Shown here in pieces: positions 31,631-43,755 of a stretch of DNA of 64,000 nt. Where the stretch lies: NCBI RefSeq assembly GCF_014839805.1, contig NC_051116.1, positions 5,747,556-5,811,555 on the forward strand. Reading direction: 5' to 3'. Both the position numbers and the translations under genes were made by a program. The DNA is from Manduca sexta (lineage: Eukaryota > Arthropoda > Insecta > Lepidoptera > Sphingidae). The notes below the pieces were generated by a model. That model was not told where the DNA came from, made no database searches, and saw nothing but the letters and a program-made list of their open reading frames with translations. Within the stretch, counting starts at the first letter, position 1, and each line of letters begins with the position of its first letter.

Positions 31631-32077
31631 GATATATAGTACCGTCAAAATAGGTCATACATGTACGTAAATTTACAAACAAAGTGTATGTTTGTTAACC
31701 GCTGGAAACACTACCCTGAAAAATGTCTCGAATTGTAATAATCTTTGAGTACTATAAGCTACTTCTAATTTTTATCGTGAAAAGTGATTTTACTCTACCG
31801 GAACTCCGTTCAAATGTAGTTAAAACCTGAAGACAAAGTTTCATAAAACTCTAAGAAGAGCAACGCGGCACTAAATAAGTGTTGAAACTCCCTGTTCCCG
31901 ATATATCAGGGAACTTGAATTCCCGGGTTCCCGTGTTCAACACGTGTACCTTTCTCGGATTTAAACTTTGCTCCAACTATGATGGAGTGGATACTTATAT
32001 TTTATGCACGAGTTTGTGAACGCGCTCCGTGATTTCTTTTTGAGTGCGGTGTGAGTAAATAAATAGATATACACAGA

Positions 32078-32137
32078 GCACACATGCATACACGTATTTG
32101 ATCCCCAAAAGAATAGGCAGAAGTGCAACTAATTCAA
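32078..32137 (-). repeat. SINE-B tail fragment
   Basis: 'acgtatttgatccccaaaag' and 'ggcagaagtgcaac' are the reversed SINE-B 3' end. Confidence 0.55.
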
Positions 32138-32144
32138 GTATACA

Positions 32145-32385
32145 ATATGTTGGTAGGATATATTTTATATCCGCCCGGATAGCGACCATCGTACACAGGG
32201 TGTTAAAACCCGTCATTCTGGCCCACGTAAGTGTGTCGCGTTCCGGAATCAGCCTGTATATATCCGGTTCCAACAGGCCGGTATAATTGTGTCGACTGCT
32301 GAAGGAAATCATCTTTCGTCAGGCGACATTCTTTTGGACCCTACTACACTTACCATCAAGTGCAGTAACTCAGTTTACAGTGCTA
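32145..32385 (+). repeat. rep-C, full length
   Basis: From 'tatatccgcccggatagcga' through 'gtgttaaaacccgtcattct', 'gtatatatccggttccaaca' and 'ggcgacattcttttggaccc' to a poly-A at about 32386. One of the best copies for defining the family. Confidence 0.85.
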
Positions 32386-32499
32386 CAAAAAAAAAGTATA
32401 TGGCATTATCATTGTTAAGGTGGGGGTAAATTTATTACGCGGCTGGTGACACCTGAGAGGGGAGACAAGATGAGAAATAACAAAATCTATATCTATCTA

Positions 32500-33031
32500 T
32501 CTATACTTATAATAAATCTGTAGAAAGGTCAATTCTGTACATGAAATATATTTCCAAAATAACTATCAAGGGGTGATTAGGGATCAATACTGATGCCAAA
32601 AATACAATTAGTAAAATTTTTGTCTGTCTGTCTGTCTGTCTGTATAACCGTCATAGAAACAAAAACTACTCGACGGATTTTAACGAAACTTGGTACAATT
32701 ATTTTTCATACATATATTAAAAGTATACTATAACCAGCTCAGGAGCTGGTTATAGTATACTTTTAATCACGCTACAATTAATAGGAGCAGAGCAGTGAAG
32801 GGAAATGTTGGCAAAACGGGAGAAGTTACTCCATTTTTTAAGCTTCCGTCGCGTGTGCAACCTTAATGGTTAAAAGTTCCTTCGATTTCACCAGGATCCC
32901 ATCATCAGACCCTGACCGGACAATCGGACCACCTGCATACCTCCATACATTAAAAAAACCCGACAAATTGAGCACCTCCTCCATTTTTGAAGCCCGTAAT
33001 CCACGCGGGCGAAGCTGCGGGCGGAAGCTAG
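32500..33031 (+). mobile_element. Non-autonomous Helitron-like element, 532 bp
   Basis: Begins TC ('tctatacttataataaatct') after A and ends CTAG before T ('gggcggaagctag'), the A^TC ... CTAG^T pattern of Helitron insertions. Contains a (CTGT)n run, 'aactactcgacggattttaa' and, unlike its twin at 60843-61346, a perfect 52-bp palindrome. No coding capacity; mobilisation would need a Rep/helicase in trans. No target duplication, as expected. Confidence 0.75.
32716..32767. repeat. Perfect 25-bp inverted repeat with 2-nt spacer
   Basis: Left arm ATTAAAAGTATACTATAACC then AGCTC; right arm is its exact reverse complement. The twin element at 61.1 kb has only one arm. Confidence 0.95.
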
Positions 33032-33261
33032 TGATGGAATAAATACATAAATTAAAAAAAAATCCTTAAGTGTCAGCACTAATGGGGAGACAAATTATCT
33101 TGAATGTCACTTTGGTTATATGAAATTTGTGATTCCGTCCAACACTTTACAAAAGGCATCATCATTATTATAATAATGTTATGTGTGACGTGTGTATATA
33201 CGCTTAATGAAAAATAATTGTTTCAGGTACTTTTGAATACCAACAAGCAAATGGTGAGAGC

Positions 33262-33395
33262 TTCAAACAGGTTCTAACAGGCCGGCATAATTGTGTCGAC
33301 TGCCGAGGGGTAATCATATCTCGTCAATCGACATACACCCTACTCCACTTACCATCAGGTGCAGAGGTGGTCACTTTGTCGTGCTTGTTTAACAA
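33262..33395 (+). repeat. rep-C 3' part
   Basis: 'ctaacaggccggcataattg' to 'gaggtggtcactttgtcgtg'. Confidence 0.75.
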
Positions 33396-33847
33396 AAGCT
33401 TGTGAAAGCTTCCGAATACATAATTTAGTTTGCAAAGAAAACTTTCTTGTTTAACATTCTCGGCTACATGACGCGCAACATTGTACGCGTCATTTGTATA
33501 CAGATTAAATCTCGCCTGTATTCATTAAAGGACTTGACGGGATAGCAATTTATGCAAAATTAATTGAAATTTTATATTAATAGTCTTAAGATTCATTTTT
33601 CTTTCATAACGTTGTGTATGTTAAACGAAACTACAAGCCGTTGTATCGTATTAACAAATTAGATTCTACAGAATAGTAAAATAAGGTTTAATATAATTTA
33701 CCACAAATACTGTTATGGCTAGCATTCGTTATGTTTTAATCTTTTTAAAATTAACGTCGTAAATATAGTAATTTTAGTATCAATAGCGTTTAAAAAATAT
33801 ATCGAATTGTGGACTTCCTTTTTTGGAATCTGTTTAAAATAGTCAAT
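33396..33847. other. No recognised feature
   Basis: AT-rich. Confidence 0.4.
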
Positions 33848-34160
33848 AAGTAGCGATGGCTTAGTCGGTTGTGGAACGGACTGCCGAGACGAATGTCTGA
33901 GGGTTCAAATCACACATCTGACTTTTATAAGATTATGTGTGTATTCTTTGTAAATTATTGCTTGCATTAACGGTGAAAGAATATAACGTGAGGAAACCTG
34001 CATACCTGAGAAGTTCTCTATAGAAATTTTGAGGGTGTGTGAAGTCCACCAATCCGCGCTAGGCCAGCGTGGTGGACTAAGGCCTAATCCCTCTCAGTAG
34101 TAGAGGAGGCCCGTGCAGCAGTGGGACAGTATATAATACAGTGTTGATATTATATAATAT
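33848..34160 (+). repeat. SINE-A, full length
   Basis: 'gtagcgatggcttagtcggt' through 'gtagaggaggcccgtgcagc' and 'agtgggacagtatataatac'. It shows the uninterrupted tail that the mariner element split at 18256/19563. Confidence 0.9.
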
Positions 34161-35119
34161 TTAAAAAAAAATACAAAGGATTAAAAAATCTTAAAAATAA
34201 AAATGGCGCTACCTAAACCTAAAGAATTTCCGCAAACATTTTCCTTTTCAATTTCCTCTTTTCTTTTAATCTCTGATACCAGACGCCGCCGCACAAGAAT
34301 AATTATAAAAGATACTTTCGAAATACATTGAAACAAATCTTTTAGCGGACAGGATAAATTCTGACCAACTCGCGTGTCTAAGGGGTACCCATTACATATT
34401 AAGAATGGTTAAGGGAAGCCAGGAACACGGCAGTATATAATTTTCAATTCATATACAGTACACTATACAGGGTCAGCGTTACTAAACGAAACCACATACT
34501 CGTCTTCATCTTTGCTGACATTGAGCCAAAAATCATCCATTAATAACAAATATTTTCACCAAAAATCCACGTATTTATTAGTTTTCTGATTTTATGATAA
34601 TTTGGAAGTTTAATGCGAATATGGCGTGTGCGTGAGGGTATTTCTGACTGTAAAGAAGTGTGAAAGTATGATCTTGTCACTTCAATGAATTCTAGTAGTG
34701 GCATTAAGGCACGTAAAATTCAAATTATTTTTTTAAAATTTTTATTTTGTTCGCAACATACTTATACTTTTTTATTTTATATCTACGGCTCGAGTAACTT
34801 ATGGTAAAATATTATTTCGAAGTAGATAAGTATGTTCATTTAATAATACAATGTCAAAATGAGCCTGTATATTAATACTTATCCCATTCTCAAATGCTTA
34901 ATGTATACTCTACTGTACACAAATGACTTTAGAATGAGCCAGTATATCTAGATCCTAGTTTATTCTCGAAACTCTTTCCCGACCCGAATCACCGTCTTCG
35001 GATTTTTCAAAATAATCGGTAACCATGCCAAACTATTCTAGTTGGTCGACTTCAGCGATTGAGGCATCGATTAGAATCTTCTGTCGATTTCCGCAGTCAT
35101 ACCAACGCGATCAAGGTTC
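34161..35119. other. No recognised feature
   Basis: AT-rich; no repeats with partners here. Confidence 0.4.
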
Positions 35120-35408
35120 CGATTATAGTCTACATACGTACATACATAACATCATGCATTTATCCCCGAAGGGGTATGCAGAGGCGCAACTAAGGCACCC
35201 ACTTTTCGCCAAGTATGTTCCGTCCCATGATGTGATAGGGGGCGAGCCTATCGCCATATCGGGCACAAATTCCAGACTTCGGGCTGATACTGAGCAGAAA
35301 AACCCAAATATCACTTTGTCCGACCCGGGATTCGAACCCAGGACCTCAGAGCGCTATTGTACCGGACGTGCAATACAAACTACGCCACCGAGGCAGTCGA
35401 TTATAGTC
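35120..35408 (-). repeat. SINE-B, full length, 11-bp target duplication
   Basis: SINE 35131-35397 (267 bp) on the minus strand. CGATTATAGTC is repeated exactly at 35120-35130 and 35398-35408. The tail carries TACATACGTACATACATAA; the body has 'tatcgccatatcgggcacaa', and the box region GGGATTCGAACCC (reverse of GGGTTCGAATCCC) ends in 'acgccaccgaggcagt'. Intact A and B boxes and exact duplications suggest the youngest SINE-B here. It would be transcribed by RNA polymerase III and moved by LINE proteins. Confidence 0.95.
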
Positions 35409-35789
35409 TATCGATTTTAAATGTCATATCGATTCTGGTAAAAATGCATCATGAAGTCATACGTAATCTCTTTGCACATTTTAAATGTCGTGTCACGCGA
35501 CAAAGCATTACAATAAGTCTACAGCGAGCGTGGTATCCGACGGATTTTCCAATCCCTTTGTGTCGGCTTAATACTGTGGCTTTTGGATGTAAATTTCGGG
35601 AATGAATACTGGCAAATACTGTCGTGTGCGGTATGAAAATAGCTCTTTTTTATTTGGAAATAGCATAAAGCCCAGAATCGATACAGTGGTTCGATGTTCG
35701 TAATCATTTACGTATATCATGATTTTCCCTTTAGGGGTAGGCTGAGGTGTAATATTCACTTCGCCAGTTACGTTTTTTGGGTATAAGGG

Positions 35790-36110
35790 AGCCTGCAGTC
35801 AACACTGGAGGAAACCTGCTAGGATATTGGAATCCCTTGGCTAGTAGACTGCAGGGCCGTGGAGGAAAGTTGGAAGGGGCTAGCTGGGAAGGAAGTGTGG
35901 ATGAAGGATAGGAACACCTCTAAGGATGGGAGGAGAGGAATAGGCCAGGAAATGTTCTCAAGTCCTTTATAGGCCTCAGTGTGAATTGGCAACCATGAGG
36001 TATACACACTTATCTGTGTGCGTAGGGTCGTGACAAATGTCCTCCGTGCATGGGCGTGCATTCGGTGTGAAGACCGAGCAAACAAGGTCTGCCTCGGAGA
36101 GCGCCAGCTC
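35790..36110. repeat. rep-E copy 2
   Basis: 'agactgcagggccgtggagg', 'ggcctcagtgtgaattggca', 'ccatgaggtatacacactta' and 'gtgcattcggtgtgaagacc'. Confidence 0.75.
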
Positions 36111-36514
36111 TGTTAGGTCCAATATAATAGGGGACGAGTTTAACGTCTTTGACCGTGCATTTCCCGCCTCCATCAGACAAATATGTAAGATCGGTAAACT
36201 AACTTTTTAAATAGGCCTAGAAAAGCCTCACCTATATGATGATGACGACTGGATTGAAGACTGATATATAATTATAAAAACGACTCGCCTATGTCAATCA
36301 CTTCAGTTCAAATATAGTTTTATAAATCCAAAATGCCCCATCTGGAATTTGATCATAATATTCTTGATCCACAGCCCGTATACACCACAGCTAAACTAAG
36401 CTGATCACAAATTTGAAGAGACAGTGGTCAAAGTAATTAACAGTAAATCAATTGACTGTTACTACAAATTGTTAAACTAGTGTTCGACAGATGTATTTGT
36501 TGATAGTTGCTAGT

Positions 36515-36680
36515 GGCGAGGACTGAAATTTTTTGAAAGGGAAGACACAACATAATATAGGTACTAACACGCTAAATGGGGTGCAAATCGTTCTAATGGT
36601 AATTAGATTCAACATAAATTACGGAAGGGTTGCAGGCAGAAAACCGGTTACATGGATCCTTCGCTATGGATACACATTGG
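36515..36680 (+). repeat. Repeat L fragment
   Basis: 'ggcgaggactgaaatttttt', 'ggtactaacacgctaaatgg' and 'tggatccttcgctatgg' parallel 57.0-57.2 kb. Confidence 0.4.
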
Positions 36681-37579
36681 CAATTAACATCTACGTGAGA
36701 TGATTAAGTAGCGTTCGTAGAAGATGCGAGGTATGATATACACCTACGCTGGTGACTTATCAGACCGATATCACCATGGATAGTTGCCTAATAATAAAAT
36801 AAAAATGTTTGCTTGGTTTAACTAACGTCTGCGCGTTGCCTATTATGCACAACATTGCGCCAAGATCAAAGTAAACCCACTAAAATTGAACTACCCTCCA
36901 TTTCTCACCTATTCGGCCAAACACAAGAATCCAATTTAAATCCAAACCATTTTTGAATCGCAATACACGAACTTTTCACCTATTGAATTCAGTGAAGGAG
37001 TCACATGGAAACCCGAGAGGAACGTCCTCCCGTATCACAATGGTGTAAGATTGCTTTTCCTTTGACAAACTTATTGTAATTCGAGTGGCAGCTCTTCAAC
37101 GGATTGTGTTAGGATTTTGCAAGCTGTAGAATTTTCTGGAAAGGTCTACAGGAATTCAACTTAGCGTAAATATATACTGGTATATAGCTGTTTATAAAAA
37201 TATGGCGGCCTAATTATAATGCTCAAACTAATATTGATATTATTATATTATAAAAAACCGGACAATCTTGAGTTGGCCTCATACGAGGGTGCTGTTCAAA
37301 CTAGCTTTTGTAACTAATAAAGTATATATTTTACGGATTTTACATTTCTCCTTTAAATGCTGTAATACATTGTATCTTGCCAACTTCGATTCGAGTTTAA
37401 CGAGAAAGTAGTCTATAGCTTTTGATTCCCTTGTGAAATCGGAAAATATGCGAAAAATATGCAACATAAACGGTTATATCTTTAAATCGCGTTGAGATAC
37501 AAGCTTTATTATTTCAGAGCTGAAAATCACCATGGAAAATACTCGATAGTATTTTATGTAAATTTTATCTTATACTTTA
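36681..37579. other. No recognised feature
   Basis: About 900 bp without recognisable repeats or genes. Confidence 0.4.
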
Positions 37580-37880
37580 CTGGTAGTTGGTCTCTGATAT
37601 GTGAGAGTCCGCCTGGGTGGGTACTACTGCAATGTCTATTTCTGCCGCTAACCAGCAATGTGTAGTCACTGTTGTGTTCCGGCTTGAAGGATATTGTAGC
37701 CAGTGTAACTACTGGACATAATGCGACTTAAAATCTCATGTCTCATGGCGAGAGCTGTGGAATACCAAACAATACGTTGTAATTTAAGGTGTTGGATGGT
37801 GTTTCTACAGTTATGGGCGGTCGTATCGCTTACCATCAGGCGACCGACAAGCTCGTCTCGTCAAAGCTTTAAAAAAAATA
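37580..37880 (+). repeat. rep-D, full length
   Basis: 'gttggtctctgatatgtgag', 'gtagtcactgttgtgttccg', 'gtaactactggacataatgc', 'cgtatcgcttaccatcaggc', 'acaagctcgtctcgtcaaag' and a poly-A. The A-rich end fixes the sense strand of this family. Confidence 0.9.
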
Positions 37881-38209
37881 AGCAAAGATGCAATGAGCGG
37901 TAATTTTCACATTTTTTTTTACAATACCCCTAACTATTAATGTATTAGTATGAATTTTGACGTACAATTAATCTCTTAATACGGTTGAAATCGATTCCAT
38001 TAACAACCAAAGCTTTAATATTAAATATTATCAGAAATAATAAACACAAATATGGTATCAATAATTTGTAAAGCTATAATTAATTAAAACAGTTGATCAA
38101 ATATTCGCTATTACTTTAATCCTCTTTATACAGGCTTTAGTGCATCAATTTGAATAAATATTAAATACATTAGCTTTAGTTGACGATATTGAGTGGAATC
38201 GTATGAAAT

Positions 38210-38325
38210 GTCGTTTGATAGAAGTAAATGCAGAAACCACTGAACGAAAAGAAATGCTGCTTATTTTTAATAAAAATGAATTAAGCCAAAAAGCTGTAGG
38301 CTGATGATGATGATGATGATGAAGC
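38210..38325 (+). repeat. Helitron-like scrap and (GAT)n
   Basis: 'agtaaatgcagaaaccactg' resembles the F4 core; a (GAT)6-like run follows at about 38303-38321. Confidence 0.4.
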
Positions 38326-38423
38326 CAAAAAACATATCATCTAATTGTAAGCAACAGGATTTCCCATTGACAGTAGAAAAACTACTGAACTTTGAATATG
38401 GAAGCACTGCATGCCATTACAAT

Positions 38424-38557
38424 GCGTTTCTCCGTTAAAGCAAGCGATAATTCTTAAAGAACACACACATAACTTTAGTCAGAAGTGCGTGCCATTGAGT
38501 TTTGAATCTGTGGACAATCGTCTCGACGATCCGTTCCACTCCGAAGCTATCGCCGCA
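38424..38557 (-). repeat. SINE-A 5' half
   Basis: 'ccgttaaagcaagcgataat' and 'aagctatcgccgc' are SINE-A landmarks reversed. Confidence 0.75.
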
Positions 38558-38886
38558 TAAGGCACGTCATGCAAAGCCGCGTAAAACCTAGTTTCGAATA
38601 CGATTCCCGCTGTCATATCTAGGGAACTATGTCAGTCAAGAAGTGCTAGCTTGCACCTGGTTCATATTGATCTGCATAACGCGAACCCATTGTAATTCCT
38701 GCTGGTGACCCAGCGATTTTATGCAGGTATTTAAGCCAGGTGAGACGAGGTTAGATATTTGTATAAACGCCTCTTTTCTTATAAGTTTGTAAGAAATTGC
38801 TTCTAGTTTTTTCCTTAGTACGAGGTTCTTAGCTATAAAATACAATTTAGTATACAAATAAGCGTTAATTATTTTAGGTCTTAAGA

Positions 38887-38920
38887 CCATTATGACGGGT
38901 TTTAAAACCCGTCATAATGG
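38887..38920. repeat. Perfect 34-bp palindrome
   Basis: Two 17-bp arms with no spacer, centred at GTTTT|AAAAC; the right arm is the normal rep-C sequence 'aaaacccgtcataatgg'. Confidence 0.95.
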
Positions 38921-39080
38921 CCCACGTAAGTGTATCGCGTTCCTGGATCAGCCTTTGTATATTTCAACAGGCCGGCATAATTGTGGAAACTGTCGAGGGG
39001 TAATCATCTCTCATCAATCGACATTTTATTTTACCCCACTTCACTTACCATCAGGTGGAAGTGGGGTCACTTTGCCACAT
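38904..39080 (+). repeat. rep-C with palindromic head
   Basis: 'aaaacccgtcataatggccc' to 'gtggggtcactttgccac'. The region upstream of the arm that normally forms the head is replaced by the inverted copy. It abuts repeat T. Confidence 0.85.
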
Positions 39081-39413
39081 TTTTCGAATAAAGCTTAACT
39101 GAGACAATTGGGGCGGGTATTTTACGGTAGACTGTTTTTGATAATTTCCTTTATAAAATTACATTATTTTTTGTATATAATACGACTCAATGTCTCCATT
39201 AAAGCCTCATTACACAAGAAGGCATAACAAATGACAAAAGACTGTCTCATTTCTATTAACCTAATATTATGACGATATCACATTTTTATTAAGCCACGTG
39301 TAACCTAAAATAAATACGAATAATTTCCGAAATGAGGACGTATCTCATAAAAACCGTTCCCACATGACCTCACGGAGTATTTTGAATACTTAACACGTAT
39401 CAACGTCAAATAA
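39081..39413 (-). repeat. Repeat T, copy 2
   Basis: Inverted partner of 4931-5264; starts exactly where rep-C ends. Confidence 0.75.
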
Positions 39414-40599
39414 AAATGAATTGTTCGCTGTAATTGTGTACTACATTAATTCAAAAGATTAATAAATGGCACCGACTCCAAAATCGGTAATCAGCAAATA
39501 AGTTTTATTTTATTATTTTTGTGGTTTTTGAAGGCGGTTTAATTTATGTTAAAAAGTTTTATAGAATGCTCATTAAACGTACCATAGAATGCTATAATAG
39601 AGAGCAAACAACTTGAGCACACTACTGCGACATATAGGATTTTTGAGACTTTAGTATAGCCACACTCCCAGCACGCGAGAGTCTGCTCAAACTGTGGTAG
39701 CTGTTATACCCGTGATTGCAAGTGTGTCAGTACCCAAAATAAAAGTATAGATAAAAAAATTTTAGGGTTTATTTACCCACTATATTGTTACCCGGTTCTA
39801 TCTAGATAATCTGGTGGCATTCATCTAGGCTGAATGTTCCGGCTTCCTGGGTGCACGGGCGGAATTAAAATAAAATGAGCGCAAGATGGCGTCTCGGGAA
39901 AAACTATGCAAGGTAAAAGGTGTCGAGTAATATAATTAATTTTAAGTGGAAAAAGGTGTTTAATGGATCCTGTTTTCGAGTCCTACATTTATATTTTTAT
40001 TTCTGTAAAATCTATAGTAAAACTGGTGACAATCAGTAATTTTCACGTAAGTTTTGAATATTTTTTCGCTGCCTGTTCCCATCCTATGTCGGGTCAGTGC
40101 GCAATTTCAGTACCTATTAATCGGTTAAGGAATCTATTTGATGTCACTGTCATTGGTAATGGTATAAGCGAATATTGACATTTTCTCGCCGCCATTTTTG
40201 ATAAAAATTTACAGCGTCTTCGCTGCGCCTTAACTCATGAAAAATACAAAATATAATAAAAATAACACAATATGCATCACCGGCAACACATCTGTTATGT
40301 ACCGATAACCTTTTTTGTCGAATTCGGATACTGAATGCAAAGTATGGAATTGCATTTTCGAAATGCTTTCAGAAATATCAACTATTCTCAACACCAGATG
40401 TGCAAACGCGTGTATACATAATGTAAATGTAAAATGTACGTATTTTTAAATGTATTTTTATTTTAAAAGAGATCGATGTAATGTACTACTTACATATATA
40501 AAGAGCTTTAATAGTCTAACCAGTAAAATATAAAACCTCGCTATGTAAAATAAGGAGCTAATTTCTTGTCTTAACATTTAAAACGAAAATCAAAAGTGG
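39414..40599. other. No recognised feature
   Basis: About 1.2 kb; a 71-codon frame at 39963-40178 has no motif. Confidence 0.4.
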
Positions 40600-40796
40600 C
40601 AATCCTAAGTTTTAGGTACGCAGAGGCGCAACTTGTAAACTCACTTTTCGCCGTGCCTATCGCCATATCGAGCACAAATTCCAAACGCCGGACTGATACT
40701 GAGTAGGAAAACCCAATATCACATTGCCCCAGGAATCGAACCCGAGACTTCAGCACTGCAATCACACTGCAATACAACTACACCATTGAGACAGTC
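40600..40796 (-). repeat. SINE-B with internal deletion
   Basis: 'acgcagaggcgcaacttg', 'ctatcgccatatcgagcaca', 'aggaatcgaacccgagactt', 'caccattgagacagtc'. About 30 bp around the 'cccatgatgtgat' region are lost. Confidence 0.75.
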
Positions 40797-41397
40797 ATTC
40801 AGTTTATTATCTCAGCCCGTGAAGGAATAGAGAGTGCAACTGTGTATTGCACTCAATTGTGTACAATGTATAATATTTTTAGTATACATAGCTGATTTCC
40901 GTTAAAATGGCCGCCGTGGTCGAAATTTGGCTGGAAGTGAAATGCTAAATAGAGTTTTGTTATTGAAAAGTCTTGGTAGTGTTGTAATAATGACTATAGT
41001 TATATAGCAAAGTTACCATCCAGCACGCCGCTAGCTCGCCTTAACATTAACTAAATAATAAAATAACTAAATATCCAATCAAGATCCCTTTTAATACTCT
41101 AAAGTCTTAATAATCAAATAATTTTAATTCCGCCCACACATCCCGTGTTTACATTATAATTTGCCGAAGTTACTGAGTGTAACTGACTTGAGAAAGTTTG
41201 CGAAACTCGGCAGTTTGCGATATTACGCGTCGCTTCCGTAATCTGCGCTTAAATGTATCGCGCGTGGGCTGTATTAGACAATTTTAATGAGCTGGCATTA
41301 CGTGCTTTGTTTTGATATGTTGGGATATTTCATTTAGGGTCTTGTTTAGTTCGTACTAGACATCGGTTTGAGAACGGAGAGTATTTCTATAGCAAGG
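40797..41397. other. No recognised feature
   Basis: Nothing recognised. Confidence 0.4.
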
Positions 41398-41490
41398 AAT
41401 GACTGCTTCGATGGCGTAGTTTGTGGTACAACTGCAGTGATGTCTCGGACATATTGCTTCGGTCAAAGTGATATTGCTTTATTGAAAACT
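41398..41490 (+). repeat. SINE-B head fragment, decayed
   Basis: 'gactgcttcgatggcgtagt' then 'ggtcaaagtgatattgct'. Confidence 0.55.
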
Positions 41491-41589
41491 TGGGATTGCT
41501 AGATAATGCAATGAAACTAGAAAATTTGGAATTATATACGTATAGCAGATGAGAAATATTAATGAAAAATGCAGTATGATAAACCATTA

Positions 41590-41800
41590 AACTATATAAC
41601 TAGTCATAGACCGGATACCAGGGCCAAATTTTTGCTCCAAAGTTTGAAATATTCGTGACAAAATGTCACGGATATCATTACAAAAATATTTTACACAAAG
41701 TTTGCTAATATTCGCGGCAGATTGAGTAACCATCACATGAGCGTAATTTTTTGTATGACAATCTTCTCAATGTCCACTTTATAGGTATAATCTTAGAACT
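41590..41800 (+). repeat. Repeat J, copy 2 (uninterrupted)
   Basis: 'actatataactagtcatag' joins 'ccagggccaaatttttgctc' with no SINE between them, the empty-site equivalent of 10357-10670. Confidence 0.65.
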
Positions 41801-41994
41801 TATTATTTATATATATATATATTTTTTTTTTTATTATATATGTGTATTTTTTTTGTATAGGTAGTATTATATATAATATTTAGTGTATGCATATTATTAT
41901 GTATCTTATTATTATAACCAAAAATTGTATTCAATATAAGAACATATTACATTATTAGATACATCTTCATTATTATATATTTCTTTTTTTTTCT
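41801..41994. other. Low-complexity A/T run
   Basis: (AT)n and T-rich tracts, notably 41808-41840. Confidence 0.6.
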
Positions 41995-42125
41995 TTGTAG
42001 TCGACACCCTTCTATTATATCACACATCTTGTCCATTCCATTCTCAGGTTGTCTGGAAGAAATTGCAGAATGCGACAAGACCGCCAATTGTAATATACAA
42101 TAAAGTGTAATAAATAAATAAATAA
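41995..42125 (+). repeat. LINE 3' end (family G)
   Basis: 'ggttgtctggaagaaattgc', 'gcgacaagaccgccaattgt', 'acaataaagtgtaataaata' and (AAAT)n. This is the best G tail here. Confidence 0.65.
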
Positions 42126-42566
42126 ACTTATTGATTATGCCACTTCATTGTATAGAATACAATTCAAAACAGAATGCAACAGGAAACACAATCCCAGATA
42201 TTTCATCTAAAACTAGATTACAAGTCCCAACCAAGGCCTACATCAAAATTCCTGTTACAATAATTTGAGGACCGTCAACGTCAGATCGCAATAATAGGGT
42301 CCAGTTTTAATTAATGACAGAGAACCAGGTCGGCTTGCAAAGCGTTGAATCTTTTATCACGCGGTCCCAGATTTGAATTTCAAATTGTTTGCGGCCATTA
42401 TTGTTACGGGCGAACTAACGTTAGATTTTGGGGCTGGTGGAAGACTATAGCATTATCGATAATGGGCGGTTAACTGTGTTTTTATATATGTTAAAATTAC
42501 TTCTTTCCTCATCATAAAAATCTGGCACACAGACATTCACATACTCATTTACACACACATGAATGT

Positions 42567-42750
42567 ATCAGAGACTTTCCTGTCCTTACACCCACCACGA
42601 CAACTCCTGTAAGCCAGGATCAGCAGTGGCACGCCTTTTTTGACACCGAGCAGTGAAGCTCGGCGAGTCTCAGGGAAAACTAATTTGTCATTATCCCGCA
42701 ACGAAATTAATCAAATAGAAAGATAGGGAGGAGTTGGAAATATTAATTAT
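42567..42750 (+). repeat. Repeat N, copy 2
   Basis: 'gccaggatcagcagtggcac', 'ctcggcgagtctcagggaaa', 'taatttgtcattatcccgca'; same orientation as copy 1. Confidence 0.65.
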
Positions 42751-42799
42751 TCACTTCCCTCCATAGCAATGCGGGTGACAAAATACATTATTGTATCCA

Positions 42800-43015
42800 T
42801 ATTGCTCGCAGCTTCGCCCGCGTGAAGGAGTTTTCCCAGATAGTCCCAGAGAAAAGTCCCGCATATTTTCACGAGAAAGGAGCCTATAACCTTCCCAGGG
42901 TCTTAAACTATCTCCACACCAAATTTTATAAAAATCAGTTTAGTAGAGTTTGAGAAAATCGATAACATACAGACAGAAAAGGGGACTTGGTTTTATATTA
43001 TGTATAGATACCATT
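42800..43015 (-). repeat. Helitron-like element (family F), reversed
   Basis: 'ctcgcagcttcgcccgcgtg', 'gcctataaccttcccagggt' and 'acagacagaaaaggggactt'; closely similar to 8035-8256. Confidence 0.7.
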
Positions 43016-43454
43016 TTAATTTTAATTTCAATATAGTTATGAACTTTTAAACACTTAATAATGTAAACAGCATTTCAAATAGTATCCATTTAAGTACATA
43101 ATTATACCATAATTACTCGGCTTGTGATGATACATATGAAGTTACATCTATACAATTTTAAACTTTTCCTCGGAAGAAAACTGCCTCCCAAGACACAGGT
43201 TAAAACTAGTTTGAGGGCCAGTGCTTAATATTTTCTATTAATTCTCTATTGTGCTAAAATTCTGTTACCGTTTATTTATATTTTTCTGAAATAAACTATT
43301 AAATGTCATTATTGGAAATATTGACTATCATGGCGTGGGATTCTAAAAAATATTCTTGACCCTTCTCTATTATGCGCAGTTACTAATACTTCTAATTTTA
43401 GCATGCTTATTATTGGTTTTTAGAGATATTGAGATTCGAAAACATAACATATTA
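43016..43454. other. No recognised feature
   Basis: AT-rich. Confidence 0.4.
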
Positions 43455-43755
43455 TCACTACATAGTATAAAACAAAGTCGCTTTCTCTGTCCCTACCTTT
43501 GTATGCTTAAATCTTTAAAACTACGCAACGGATTTTGATGCGGTTTTTTTTAATAGATAGAGTGATTCAAGAGGAAGGTTTATATGTATAATAATAACCA
43601 TTAAATAGTGGAGAAATACTGTTATTTTGTTATGTTATACCCGTGCGAAGCTAGAGCGAGCCGCTATGTTTTTATATACAACTTTCACAGTTTTTCTGTA
43701 GTGTATTTAGTATCAGCATTGCACCCGTGCGAAGCCGGGGCGGGTCGCTAGTTCT
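43455..43755 (+). repeat. Helitron-like element (family F2)
   Basis: 'tagtataaaacaaagtcgct', 'ctacgcaacggattttgatg', 'taatagatagagtgattcaa', and the end 'cccgtgcgaagccggggcgg' then 'gtcgctagt'. An internal 'cccgtgcgaagctagagcg' suggests two ends in tandem. Confidence 0.65.

Noticed and set aside
32500..33031. Assignment as a DNA transposon with terminal inverted repeats
   Set aside because: The ends are not inverted repeats and there is no target duplication; the TC...CTAG ends between A and T fit Helitron-like elements better.
35025..35420. Open frame of 131 codons
   Set aside because: It is the antisense translation of the full-length SINE-B; the same peptide appears on the other strand at 10.4-10.7 kb.
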